Assembly: GCA_021734045.1 (NCBI GenBank) | Contig: JAIPJR010000025.1 | Coordinates: forward strand, 1-33,215 | Direction: 5' to 3' | Source: Fidelibacterota bacterium | GTDB taxonomy: Bacteria > Fidelibacterota > UBA8477 | DNA length: 33,215 nt | Shown here: positions 19,811 to 28,205 of the stretch, piece by piece | How positions within the stretch are numbered: the first letter of the stretch is position 1 | How the letters are laid out: each line of letters begins with the position of its first letter | Translations under genes and position numbers: made by a program | Notes under the pieces: generated by a model | Database searches by the model: none | What the model saw: the letters and a program-made list of their open reading frames with translations, nothing else | Told to the model about the DNA's origin: nothing

Positions 19811-20602
19811 TTAATCAATGACGCACGCGTTCAAACCAGCCCATTGAGAAACTCTGTGCCGGTAACGGGCGAATAGCGAGTAGGCCGGCCGGGTTAGCGG
19901 CCAAAGTAGTGGTGTAATAAGTATCCAGCCAAATAATGGCCAAAGAAACCGCATTCGAATTAACAGTGCACCCAAAGCCCGGGCGTGGGTGAGCTCGAAT
20001 CCTTCCGAAAAATGCACAATGAGCGTTTTCCTTGCTCGGGCAGCCAAATCCGGCCGTAAGGTTTCATCAATCAATTGGTGGGGATGATAGGGAAAGGCAC
20101 TCCCCGAAACCGTGCGGGCTGACGACCAGTCGGCTGCTGCCTGGCAAATACCGCAATTACCATCGTAATAAACAACCCGGACCGAACCCTCCCGGATTCG
20201 CGCGAAATCCAGAGCCATTCTGTTAAAAACCCAAAGGATAATCCCGCCTGATCCATAGGCTGCGACATCACCTCCGGTACCGGTGTGGTGTGGCAGGATT
20301 TTTGGAACCAGCCATTCAAACAGCAGGCTAAAAACTATCCAGCCAAGTCCAATGTGCCACAGGCGTAATGGACTGAATGGCGGTATGATGGACAGCACTC
20401 GCGCCAGGAAGTATGAAAGCGGGACGAAAACAATTAGCGCCAGAATATCATTGAAAGATGTTCTGAAAAACGAATCGGTCCCCACCATAGGCTGAATCCA
20501 CCAATGATTCATGCCATACAGGAATGCTCCGGCAATGGCGAAACAGATTAGATATTGAGCAGCGCGATCAACGACAGAGCGATTGAATTGATGGTCAACC
20601 AT
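19811..20602 (-). CDS. DCC-family thiol-disulfide oxidoreductase with N-terminal membrane domain
   Basis: The C-terminal half carries the DUF393/DCC signature VVYYDGNCGICQAA with the CxxC pair, followed by family-like PYHPHQL and further hydrophobic segments. About 140 residues before it form a membrane region with roughly four hydrophobic helices (LICFAIAGAFLYGM, ILALIVFVPLSYFLA, WHIGLGWIVFSLLFEWL, GGIILWVFNRM). This is a fusion of a small membrane domain to the DCC domain; substrates are not known. I place the start at the ATG at 20602 (263 residues); an in-frame GTG at 20659 would add 19 polar residues. Neither has a clear ribosome binding site. It follows the AlkD-like gene on the same strand. 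Confidence 0.75.
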   Translation of the reverse strand: MVDHQFNRSVVDRAAQYLICFAIAGAFLYGMNHWWIQPMVGTDSFFRTSFNDILALIVFVPLSYFLARVLSIIPPFSPLRLWHIGLGWIVFSLLFEWLVPKILPHHTGTGGDVAAYGSGGIILWVFNRMALDFARIREGSVRVVYYDGNCGICQAAADWSSARTVSGSAFPYHPHQLIDETLRPDLAARARKTLIVHFSEGFELTHARALGALLIRMRFLWPLFGWILITPLLWPLTRPAYSLFARYRHRVSQWAGLNACVID

Positions 20603-20679
20603 AGGAGGATATTTTTTCTCTTTAAAATGAACCTGGACACAGTCTTTCCCTCTTTTCACTCAAATGAGTGACTTATTGT

Positions 20680-21363
20680 TTAAGTCAGGTGTTTTAATGC
20701 TTCCCGGCGCGACAGACCGGACAGCCTGTCCCCCATTTTCTCAACAAAAGTTTTCACCGCCACAGGATCGGTACGGGCATACTGACGCAGCGCCCATCCG
20801 ATGGCCTTGCGGATAAAAAATTCTTTCTCGTGTGCCATCTTTTCACAGAAGCCGAACAGCAACCCGGCGTTGGTGTGTTCTTTCAGGCTGAGCTGACCAA
20901 TAATCGCCGCCCGTCGCATCCAGAAATTATCTGATTGGGACCACTTTACCAACCACGACTCCAAAGTCGGGTCTTTCAGAAGCAGGCGACCTACCGAACC
21001 ACCAGCAATCCCATCCAGTAAATCCCAGTTCCAACAAGACACCAACAAAGTTTCGTAGAGAGGCATTGCTTCCGGCACGCGGTGAAGCGGGTAGCCATTC
21101 AGAAGATATAGTGCTATATATTTTTCCTCATGGTGTTTCGCCTGAAACCACAGCGTCTTCACCGATTCTGCATAATTTTCCCACGATAATTTTGGGAATT
21201 TTTGACGAGCAAGGCGCCAGACCTCCTTCTGCCCGGCGGACTGAACACCATAAAACGGCAGAGGCGATTTCACATATTGCTGCATTTTGGGTGCTTTGAC
21301 CGGGTCGGCGCGAAGAGAGAGTTCGTTGCGTACTAGGGACTGAATTTCAAGCGAGATTGACAT
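20680..21363 (-). CDS. DNA alkylation repair enzyme, AlkD-like
   Basis: A HEAT-like repeat DNA glycosylase family that removes positively charged alkylated bases. The 227 residues fit the family (about 225-240) and show its landmarks: KMQQYVKSPLPFYGV near the N-terminus, NWDLLD with the presumed catalytic Asp, WMRRAAIIGQLS, and FFIRKAIGWALRQYARTDP. The WD, WMRR and IRKAIGW motifs line the DNA-binding groove in AlkD. It lies 77 bases upstream of the DCC gene on the same strand and is presumably its operon partner. The substrate range is not determinable from sequence. Confidence 0.9.
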   Translation of the reverse strand: MSISLEIQSLVRNELSLRADPVKAPKMQQYVKSPLPFYGVQSAGQKEVWRLARQKFPKLSWENYAESVKTLWFQAKHHEEKYIALYLLNGYPLHRVPEAMPLYETLLVSCWNWDLLDGIAGGSVGRLLLKDPTLESWLVKWSQSDNFWMRRAAIIGQLSLKEHTNAGLLFGFCEKMAHEKEFFIRKAIGWALRQYARTDPVAVKTFVEKMGDRLSGLSRREALKHLT

Positions 21364-21562
21364 ACGGACGCAGGTTCCCCCGGTAGATGTTGTGTGGCAT
21401 AACGGCTGAAAATAAAACCCTGAGGGATAAGGAGTAGGATTTTTTCACGATAGAGATTTAAAAGGCTCACCGTCCCCAGGTGGATATATTGCTCCTTGTG
21501 AATGGTGTTTGCACCAGTGATATTTTCGGCCGATGTGGACCAATAAAAGAGGATTGATTTAC

Positions 21563-22393
21563 ATGCGCATCCGTTATGCCATCCTGCTCTTCTCGCTGAT
21601 CTCCGGTTTGATGTTTACCACCCTTGCCCGGGCGGCTGTACACCATGTGAAGGTCCCCTCAGAATTTTTAGCGGACAGCAATCGCACCATTATTGCCATA
21701 CCAACATCATTTGACTCACAACGCGCGGAGCGCTACCCGGTAATCTTTATGCTTCATGGCTGGAGTGGTGACGAGACCCAGTGGAAGGACGACGCCGACC
21801 TGCAATCGCTGGCAAATCGGTATGACCTCCTTTTCGTGCTGCCGGACGGTGGTTATGATGGCTGGTGGGCCGACAGCCAAACTCAGCCCCACCGGGATTA
21901 TGAGCGCCATATTGTGGATGAATTGGTGCCCTGGCTCGTGCGACATTACAATGCCACAGAATCCCGGTTTCAGCGTGGACTCACCGGCCTGAGCATGGGC
22001 GGGTATGGCTCCATTGTTTTGTTATTGCGGAACCAGGATAAGTTTTGCGCCGCCGCCAGCTTAAGCGGGATTACCGACATCATCGCTCACGGCACCCAGT
22101 GGGGCTTGCTGGAGACATTCGGGGATCAGGAAGCCAACTTGACTTACTGGCAAGCGCATAATCCGCTCACCATGATTGATGATTTACGGGGACGCAGTAT
22201 TCCACCCATATTCCTCATCTGCGGGACGGAAGATTTTGCCTTTCAGGAAAACCTGGCGATGGCAGAACTGCTGGATGAAAAGGGCGCTGACTTCCTGGCC
22301 CTGTTCCCTCCCGGAACCCATTCCCATCCTTTTTGGAAAGAATACATTGGCGAGGCGATTCGATTCCTGGTCAGCCAATTTCAAGATTCATAG
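21563..22393 (+). CDS. Secreted alpha/beta-hydrolase, esterase family PF00756-like
   Basis: Exported esterase of 276 residues. The N-terminus MRIRYAILLFSLISGLMFTTLARA is a signal peptide with an ARA cleavage site. The putative-esterase fold shows YPVIFMLHGWSGDETQW (oxyanion region), the nucleophile elbow GLTGLSMGG (Ser about 144), CGTEDFAF (Asp about 224) and GTHSHPFW (catalytic His about 253 or 255). Close in layout to tributyrin esterase and S-formylglutathione hydrolase relatives, but the signal peptide argues for an extracytoplasmic substrate such as a short-chain or sugar ester. AGAGGA lies 9 bases before the ATG; an upstream in-frame ATG at 21533 is less likely. Confidence 0.85.
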   Translation: MRIRYAILLFSLISGLMFTTLARAAVHHVKVPSEFLADSNRTIIAIPTSFDSQRAERYPVIFMLHGWSGDETQWKDDADLQSLANRYDLLFVLPDGGYDGWWADSQTQPHRDYERHIVDELVPWLVRHYNATESRFQRGLTGLSMGGYGSIVLLLRNQDKFCAAASLSGITDIIAHGTQWGLLETFGDQEANLTYWQAHNPLTMIDDLRGRSIPPIFLICGTEDFAFQENLAMAELLDEKGADFLALFPPGTHSHPFWKEYIGEAIRFLVSQFQDS

Positions 22394-22417
22394 CAAAACT
22401 TATGTCTGGATAATCCC

Positions 22418-22873
22418 ATGGAAATCACCCGCCACTTTACCGCAACAACATTCGTGGTGTATCAAAACCGCACGGTGTTGCATTTTCACAAAACGCTTAA
22501 AATGTGGTTGCCTCCGGGTGGCCATATTGACCGGGATGAACGGCCGGATCACGCGGCAATCCGCGAGGTGAGGGAAGAAACCGGTCTGAGTGTGACCCTG
22601 GTGCACGCCCCGCCCCAAATCATGTCCGAAAACGCGATTGAGCTGCCACCGCCCCGCCACATTTTGCTGGAAAACATCAATCCCTACCACCAGCACATCG
22701 ATTTAATTTATTTTGCGCGAGCCATGTCAGATGAGTTGACGCCTGAAGATGGTGAGTCCACCAAAATTCGCTGGTTTACAGAGGCAGAGCTGGAAAACGC
22801 GGACCTGACTGAAGATGTTCGTATTTTGGCGAAAGAGGCGTTACGGGCAGTTTCGATTCAGGCGGAAATGTGA
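22418..22873 (+). CDS. Nudix hydrolase
   Basis: Protein of 151 residues with a complete Nudix box (GGHIDRDE, then RPDHAAI, then REVREETGL). The region before it, VLHFHKTLKMWLPPGGH, and after it, IRWFTEAELEN, are typical of the family. It is not closely similar to the Nudix gene at 18457: the N-terminal and late regions differ. It begins 25 bases after the esterase and is likely co-transcribed. No obvious ribosome binding site is seen before the ATG. Substrate unknown. Confidence 0.85.
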   Translation: MEITRHFTATTFVVYQNRTVLHFHKTLKMWLPPGGHIDRDERPDHAAIREVREETGLSVTLVHAPPQIMSENAIELPPPRHILLENINPYHQHIDLIYFARAMSDELTPEDGESTKIRWFTEAELENADLTEDVRILAKEALRAVSIQAEM

Positions 22874-22960
22874 TGTTGATTTATCTTAGTTTTTTCAGTC
22901 GGAGCACTTAGTTTTTCGACACCAATGAAGCAAAAATGCCGGATGCGCAGAGATAATCCT

Positions 22961-23062
22961 GTTCAGGCAAATCATCATCCGCCGGATAAATCTTCCAGGG
23001 ATAGACGCCGGGCCAAAGGCGCAGCAGGCATAACCGATAAATTGAGATTTGAGCGAAAGGAG
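22961..23062 (+). promoter_or_regulatory. Possible structured leader upstream of the octaheme cytochrome
   Basis: The 198-base gap before the cytochrome start can form several pairings: ATCC/GGAT around GCC near 22977-22987, CGCC (23006-23009) with GGCG (23018-23021), and a long-range AAATCT (22988-22993) with AGATTT (23045-23050) ending just before the AAAGGAG ribosome binding site. GGCAAATC at 22966 resembles the start of the c-di-GMP-I (GEMM) riboswitch core, but the GCAAAGCC core is not present. I could not assign a class. Confidence 0.2.
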
Positions 23063-23071
23063 ACGGAGGGT

Positions 23072-24436
23072 ATGCAAAGGAGACACACCACGTGGCTCTT
23101 GATTTTTAGTCTGGCCATGGCAGTAAACCTGTCCGGGCAATCGGGCGATGTACAAGCAGGAACCGGTCAGTGTATGATTTGCCACAAAAGCACTTCTCCG
23201 GGACTGTACCGGCAGTGGTTGGGATCCAAACACGCCACCATGAGCGTCACGTGTTACGATTGCCACAAAGCGGAAAAATCCGATCCGGATGCCTTCAAAC
23301 ACGGGGATCATTACATTGCAACCCTGGTCACACCGAAGGATTGCTCCCGGTGTCATCCCACACAGTTCAAGGAAGTTGATAAATCCTATCACGCCACGGC
23401 AGGCGAAATTCTGGAATCTGCAGATGCTTATCTCGCCAATGTGGTGGGTGGTCATCCAGCAGCGATTGCCGGCTGTGAAGCATGCCATGGGAACCGGGTT
23501 AAAATTGACCCCAAGTCTCCCAACATGCTGGCGCGTGAAAGCTGGCCCAATTCCGGAGTGGGACGCATTAACCCGGACGGGTCAAAGGGCTCTTGTAATG
23601 CTTGCCATAGCCGCCACTCCTTCTCAAAAGCCCAGGCTCGTCGTCCGGAGACCTGCGGGAAATGTCACCTGGGACCCGATCATCCCCAAAAAGAGATTTA
23701 TGAAGAATCCAAACACGGCATCGCATTTTTCACCAATCAGGACAAAATAAATCTGGAATCGGATCGCTGGGTTGTGGGCGAAGATTATTATGAGGCCCCC
23801 ACTTGTGTTACCTGCCATATGGGTGCCACGAAGCAGCAAAATGCCACCCATGATGTTGGTTTGCGCCTTTCGTGGACGTTGCGCCCAGCGATTTCGGTGC
23901 ACAAAGAGGACTGGCGGGAAAAGCGGGACAACATGAAGGATGTATGTCAAGCCTGTCACGGGAAAGATTTCGTGGAGGGACATTATTACCAATTCGATGG
24001 TGTGGTGAATTTGTATAATGAAAAATTCGCAGCACCGGCGACTAAAATCATGAAGCTGTTAAAGAAGAATGGTGCTTTAGAGCGCAAAGCTGAATTTTCT
24101 AACGATATTGAGTGGATTTATTGGGAACTCTGGCATCACGAGGGTCGTCGGGCACGCCATGGTGCGGCGATGATGGGACCGGACTACACCTGGTGGGAAG
24201 GCATTTACGAAGTGGCGAAACACTTCTACTTTGAGTTGCTGCCAGCCGCCCGGGAATATGATGACCCGGAGGTAAACCAGTTCATCGACAACCTGCTGAC
24301 CAACGATCCGATGCATAATTGGATGAACAAGGACTCAGGGGAATTGAAAGCCAAGATTAAGTCCGGAGAGATGCAGAAAATTTATCAAGACCTATTCAAG
24401 GAGACACGGGCGACCAATGCGCCAAACAATTACTAA
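23072..24436 (+). CDS. Octaheme c-type cytochrome of the hydroxylamine oxidoreductase (HAO) family
   Basis: Periplasmic cytochrome of 454 residues. After a signal peptide (WLLIFSLAMAVNLSG) come eight CXXCH heme sites at about Cys34, 61, 91, 135, 175, 195, 245 and 292, then a heme-free helical C-terminal region. This count and layout are those of HAO-family octaheme enzymes. GRRARHGAAMMGPDYTWW (about 356-375) is the conserved C-terminal signature near the catalytic heme. Relatives either oxidise hydroxylamine or reduce nitrite or hydroxylamine; pairing with a NapC-like quinol dehydrogenase favours a reductive role, as proposed for epsilonproteobacterial haoA-haoC. Tyr372 could be the heme-crosslinking Tyr of the oxidative enzymes, which an alignment must decide. 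AAAGGAG lies 9 bases before the ATG. Confidence 0.85.
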   Translation: MQRRHTTWLLIFSLAMAVNLSGQSGDVQAGTGQCMICHKSTSPGLYRQWLGSKHATMSVTCYDCHKAEKSDPDAFKHGDHYIATLVTPKDCSRCHPTQFKEVDKSYHATAGEILESADAYLANVVGGHPAAIAGCEACHGNRVKIDPKSPNMLARESWPNSGVGRINPDGSKGSCNACHSRHSFSKAQARRPETCGKCHLGPDHPQKEIYEESKHGIAFFTNQDKINLESDRWVVGEDYYEAPTCVTCHMGATKQQNATHDVGLRLSWTLRPAISVHKEDWREKRDNMKDVCQACHGKDFVEGHYYQFDGVVNLYNEKFAAPATKIMKLLKKNGALERKAEFSNDIEWIYWELWHHEGRRARHGAAMMGPDYTWWEGIYEVAKHFYFELLPAAREYDDPEVNQFIDNLLTNDPMHNWMNKDSGELKAKIKSGEMQKIYQDLFKETRATNAPNNY

Positions 24437-25907
24437 TTTCCTACGCGGCCTGGCATCCAACTGGATTTCAAAAAGCGGGGTGGTCTTGGTCACCACCTCG
24501 TTTCTGCTGTTCAGCAGTTTTGAGATCTTCGCGCTACTGGGCCTGGTGAACAATGCCTATATAGGCTTAATCACCTACCTGGGTTTTCCTTCTATTTTCG
24601 TCATCGGCCTGATGCTGATACCCTTCGGCTGGTGGAAGTACGTAAGGGAAACGGGACGATCCACGCGGGATTTGCTGAGCGAGCGCTTTCCCGATGATGT
24701 TCTTCAGCCGAAGGCCTTTGGTGCGAAACTGATTCGCACAGTCGCTATTCTGACGCTTATAAATATCGTAATTCTTGGCGCAGCCAGCACGCGCATGTTG
24801 CATTTCATGGACCAGCCTGAATTTTGCGGGACAGCCTGTCACAGTGTTATGGGGCCCGAATGGGCGACCTACCAGGACTCACCCCACGCACATGTGAAAT
24901 GCGTGGATTGTCATGTAGGTGAAGGCGTGGGTGCGCTGATTGACTCCAAGATTAACGGCACCTGGCAGATGATTTCCGTAACCTTCGATCTGTATGAGCG
25001 CCCCATCCCAGCGCCGGTTCATCAGTTGCGCCCGGCTCGGGAGACTTGCGAAAAATGTCACTGGCCGTCAAAGTTTCACGGCACCCGACTAAAAACCATC
25101 ACCCGCTACCGGCGGGATAAAAACAATACGCCCAAATACACCACGCTTAATCTGAAGGTGGGATCCGGGGAGAATGGTACCGCCAGTGGTATTCACTGGC
25201 ACATTGCCTCCCAGAATGAAGTCCGTTACGGCGCTATTGATGACAAGCGGGAAAAAATTCTGTGGGTCGAAGCGCGCCAGCCGGACGGCACCTTCAAGCG
25301 CTATGTTAACAGCCGCTATGATGCGAATGCGCCGGTCCACGAAGAGCGGGTGTTGGACTGTATTGATTGCCACAACCGGGCAACCCACATCTATGAGTTG
25401 CCGGACAAGGCCATTGACCGGCGGATTAACGAAGGGCTGCTCCCCAGGGGTTTGCCATTCCTGAAGCGGGAAGCTCTGGCTGCGCTGACAAAGAGCTACC
25501 CTGACAAGGAGACCGGATTGGCGAGTATTGAGCGCTACCTCATGGGATTTTACAGAAAATACGACAGGCAATTAGCGGGAACCCGGCTGAACGAGATTGA
25601 CAGTGCCATCACCGTGGTACAGGAAATCTATCGCCGCAATATTCACCCCCGGATGAATGTAAATTGGGGCGCCTATCCCAACCATATTGGGCACGAAACC
25701 GACCTGGGCTGTTTTCGGTGTCACAACATGGATATGGTAGATGAAGCCGGAAAAAATGTGGTGAATGACTGTACGACCTGTCACTCCATTTTGGCTTACG
25801 AAAAAGACGAGCCTTTTGCCTATCTCTTCCCGGTGAGAGAGGGTGAGCCGGAAGGCGATATGCACGAATATCTACGCCAGGAGTTTTTACAGTCGTTTGA
25901 TAAATAG
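24417..25907 (+). CDS. Membrane-anchored NapC/NirT-family multiheme cytochrome c
   Basis: Protein of 496 residues with about three N-terminal hydrophobic helices (LVTTSFLLFSSFEIFALLGL, FPSIFVIGLMLIPFGW, VAILTLINIVILGAA) and a periplasmic heme domain. The first heme site is an unusual CX3CH, CGTACH at Cys137, followed by five CXXCH sites (CVDCH, CEKCH, CIDCH, CFRCH, CTTCH), so six hemes are predicted. NapC/NirT relatives oxidise quinol and pass electrons to periplasmic reductases; here the partner is the octaheme protein, whose gene overlaps by 20 bases. It is longer than NapC or NrfH (about 150-200 residues), with extra hemes in the C-terminal part. A strong terminator follows. Confidence 0.85.
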   Translation: MRQTITNFLRGLASNWISKSGVVLVTTSFLLFSSFEIFALLGLVNNAYIGLITYLGFPSIFVIGLMLIPFGWWKYVRETGRSTRDLLSERFPDDVLQPKAFGAKLIRTVAILTLINIVILGAASTRMLHFMDQPEFCGTACHSVMGPEWATYQDSPHAHVKCVDCHVGEGVGALIDSKINGTWQMISVTFDLYERPIPAPVHQLRPARETCEKCHWPSKFHGTRLKTITRYRRDKNNTPKYTTLNLKVGSGENGTASGIHWHIASQNEVRYGAIDDKREKILWVEARQPDGTFKRYVNSRYDANAPVHEERVLDCIDCHNRATHIYELPDKAIDRRINEGLLPRGLPFLKREALAALTKSYPDKETGLASIERYLMGFYRKYDRQLAGTRLNEIDSAITVVQEIYRRNIHPRMNVNWGAYPNHIGHETDLGCFRCHNMDMVDEAGKNVVNDCTTCHSILAYEKDEPFAYLFPVREGEPEGDMHEYLRQEFLQSFDK

Positions 25908-25941
25908 TGTTTTGTAAACGCCAAAACCATCATCTCGAAAA

Positions 25942-25967
25942 AAACCCGCCACACCAGCGGGTTTTTT
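25942..25967 (+). terminator. Intrinsic terminator after the cytochrome pair
   Basis: AAACCCGC (25942-25949) pairs with GCGGGTTT (25957-25964) over a 7-base loop, with a T run to 25967. It ends the two-gene cytochrome unit 35 bases after its last stop. Confidence 0.9.
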
Positions 25968-26071
25968 GTTGAAGCTTATTGCCGCGCCCCGATTGCTTTT
26001 TGGGTGGAATATTCGGCGGTTACGCAAATTGAATTGATAGCAGATAACATCCCCAGCGTGTAAGTTTTTTC

Positions 26072-27319
26072 ATGACCGAAACCAACGGCGCCACGTCTCG
26101 CAATTTCAAAGCTTTTGTTTGGCATGGGCTTTTTCTGGCTTTTGCGACAACATTCACTGAAATCAATACGGTGCTCCCGGCGCTGGTGGTTCAGGCCGGC
26201 GGAACGGCTTTTCAGCTGGGCCTGTTGACAGCGATAATGGTTGGTGTTCCCATGCTGGCGCAGTTGTTCTTCGCGGGTGTGTTCGCGCCGCGCCGGATTA
26301 AAAAGCCATATCTTTTAGCGGGAATCTATATGCGCGTCCTGGCTTTGCTGGGTGTAGCGTGGACGTTGTCACGGGTGACCAGCTTACAGACCGGTGGTGT
26401 CTTGATATTTCTGGTGTATCTCTGGATGCTGCTCTTTACTACCAGCGGCGCCTTCGCAGGTTTGGCCTATACGGATATTCTGGGAAAGTCGGTAATGGGG
26501 CTGGACCGGCGCCGGTTTTTTATTATCCGGCAGATATTCAACAGCCTGGGCATCCTGATTTCAGCCCTCATTGCACGTCAGGTTTTGGTGCAGCTTCCCT
26601 ATCCACAAAACTATTTCGTCCTGTTTTTGGCGGCTGGCGCACTGTTGTTTGTCGCTTCGGGTGGGTTTTTGTTTCTCAAAGAGCGGCCCACCAAGACCAC
26701 CTTGCAGGCGGGCTCTATTCTTGAGATTTTGCGTTACATCCCCCGAGCATTAAGGGCTGATCCCAACCTGCGTAATTTTGTAATCCTCACTAACCTCACC
26801 GGATTCGCGCTCACCAGCATACCGTTCTATATCGCAATGGCAAAGGATCGGTTTGGACTGGGTAGTGAGGCCGTGGGGAATTTTTTACTGGTTCAAATTC
26901 TGGGCATGTTGCTATCAAATCTTTTCTGGTCCCGGCTGGTTAATCGGGGTGGCTTTCGGGCTGGATTATTTGCCACGGCAGGGCTGGGAGCAATCCTGCC
27001 CCTGTTGGCACTTGCCGTGGTTTTCTGGGGTTCGGGGACCTATTACTACGCCGTGTTTTTTGTCTCCGGCATGATGCTTTCCGCTCGCAAAATTGCATTT
27101 GACGGAGCACTGCTGGAAATTTCGACCGAGGAAAACCGAACGTTGTATCAGGGTATAGTCGGCGCATTCAATATTACAGTGGCCGTTTTTCCCCTGCTTG
27201 GTGGGGTCTTGATAACCGGCTTTGGATTCACGCCCCTGTTTCTCCTTGTATCCGTTTGCCTCATGGCTGCTATTCCGGTGGTAGGCCGGTTAAACTGTCC
27301 GGTGGAGCGTGCCACATGA
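26072..27319 (+). CDS. Major facilitator superfamily transporter
   Basis: Polytopic membrane protein of 415 residues with about 12 hydrophobic helices in two halves, consistent with the major facilitator fold. Early helices include FVWHGLFLAFATTFTEINTV and LGLLTAIMVGVPMLAQLFF; late ones include AVFPLLGGVLITGFGFTPLF. Short basic cytoplasmic loops (APRRIKKPY, GLDRRRFFIIRQIF) match the family. The substrate cannot be read from the sequence. Its stop overlaps the recO start by 4 bases (ATGA), so the two are translationally coupled, although no functional link is known. Confidence 0.85.
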   Translation: MTETNGATSRNFKAFVWHGLFLAFATTFTEINTVLPALVVQAGGTAFQLGLLTAIMVGVPMLAQLFFAGVFAPRRIKKPYLLAGIYMRVLALLGVAWTLSRVTSLQTGGVLIFLVYLWMLLFTTSGAFAGLAYTDILGKSVMGLDRRRFFIIRQIFNSLGILISALIARQVLVQLPYPQNYFVLFLAAGALLFVASGGFLFLKERPTKTTLQAGSILEILRYIPRALRADPNLRNFVILTNLTGFALTSIPFYIAMAKDRFGLGSEAVGNFLLVQILGMLLSNLFWSRLVNRGGFRAGLFATAGLGAILPLLALAVVFWGSGTYYYAVFFVSGMMLSARKIAFDGALLEISTEENRTLYQGIVGAFNITVAVFPLLGGVLITGFGFTPLFLLVSVCLMAAIPVVGRLNCPVERAT

Positions 27320-28089
27320 TCCGGCAAGCAGAGGCGGTGGTTTTGAAAACCATTAACCAGGGCGATACCAGTAAAATTGCCACACTGTACACCCGTGAAT
27401 TCGGACGCCTGAAAGTTATTGCCAAGGGCATTCGCAGTAAAAAAAGCCGCTACAGCGGGATGCTGGGGATAACCCAGCATGTTCACCTGGTGTTTTATGA
27501 AAAACACAACACGGAACTCCAGCTTTTCAAATCGAGTGAAATTGTTAAAACTTACAACACCCTGAGCCAGGATTTTGACCGGCTGGCATTTGCGCAGGTA
27601 GCCATGGAGTTCATTGAGCGGGCTGCAGAAAAATCCGAGCCCCACCCGGAATTGTTTGACCTGGTGGTCTGGATTCTGACTCACCTGGATGATCCGAAAA
27701 CGACCGCGGTGAAAAGCTATTGGTATTTTCATTTGCGCGTCCTGTGTGAACTGGGATTTCGTCCGGATGTCTTTCACTGTCACCAGTGTCGAAAAGGGCT
27801 GTCTCAAACAGAGTCCGTATATCACCAGCCAGATGGTGCCATTTATTGTATAACCTGCAGCCCCACCCTGGATGAGCGCTTCAGCCTGCGCCTCTCCTCC
27901 GCTGTGATGAATGTCTTGCAGGCCATTGACGCAGAGGCATGGGATGCGGTAGAAAAAAGCCCCCTATCACTTGCCGAGCGCCGCGCGATGTGGTCATTCC
28001 TCTGGCATTACGGAAAGGTTCATCTGGAGCCGTTGCAGCGAATGAAATCCCTGGCTGTACTGGAACAAATTTACCGGGGAGGCCATTAA
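27316..28089 (+). CDS. recO: DNA repair protein RecO
   Basis: RecO anneals complementary strands and, with RecR and RecF, loads RecA on SSB-coated gaps. The 257-residue protein begins with the typical OB-fold N-terminus (RQAEAVVLKTINQGDTSKIATLYTRE, then KVIAKGIRSKKSR) and has a four-Cys zinc site (CHQC and CITC). A C-terminal helical domain follows. The start is the ATG overlapping the MFS stop; an upstream in-frame extension lies inside the MFS gene. Together with recF and ssb in this window, most of the RecFOR pathway is present except recR. Confidence 0.95.
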   Translation: MIRQAEAVVLKTINQGDTSKIATLYTREFGRLKVIAKGIRSKKSRYSGMLGITQHVHLVFYEKHNTELQLFKSSEIVKTYNTLSQDFDRLAFAQVAMEFIERAAEKSEPHPELFDLVVWILTHLDDPKTTAVKSYWYFHLRVLCELGFRPDVFHCHQCRKGLSQTESVYHQPDGAIYCITCSPTLDERFSLRLSSAVMNVLQAIDAEAWDAVEKSPLSLAERRAMWSFLWHYGKVHLEPLQRMKSLAVLEQIYRGGH

Positions 28090-28120
28090 TTTTAAGAACG
28101 ACACAGTTGTGTTAATCTTT

Positions 28121-28166
28121 TTGACATAAAAACAAACTTCCATAACGAATAAAAGGTTAGTATACT
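28121..28166 (+). promoter_or_regulatory. Candidate promoter region for the rhomboid gene
   Basis: A perfect -35-like TTGACA lies at 28121-28126 with only a weak -10 (TAACGA, 28143-28148) at 16 bases. A good -10, TATACT, is at 28161-28166 but with no clear -35. Transcription from TATACT would begin near 28173, leaving a leader of about 33 bases before the ATG at 28206. No terminator precedes it after recO. Confidence 0.4.
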
Positions 28167-28205
28167 TTACATATGAATGGTTGGCAGTATCAAGGTGGTC
28201 AGAGA

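Noticed and set aside
20657-20670. Palindrome CACTCAAATGAGTG between the AlkD-like and DCC genes
   Set aside because: Six-base arms with no T tract and no neighbouring copy; could be an operator but nothing supports one.
22925-23071. N-terminal extension of the octaheme gene from an ATG at 22925
   Set aside because: It would put 49 basic, polar residues before a clear signal peptide, while a good ribosome binding site precedes the ATG at 23072.
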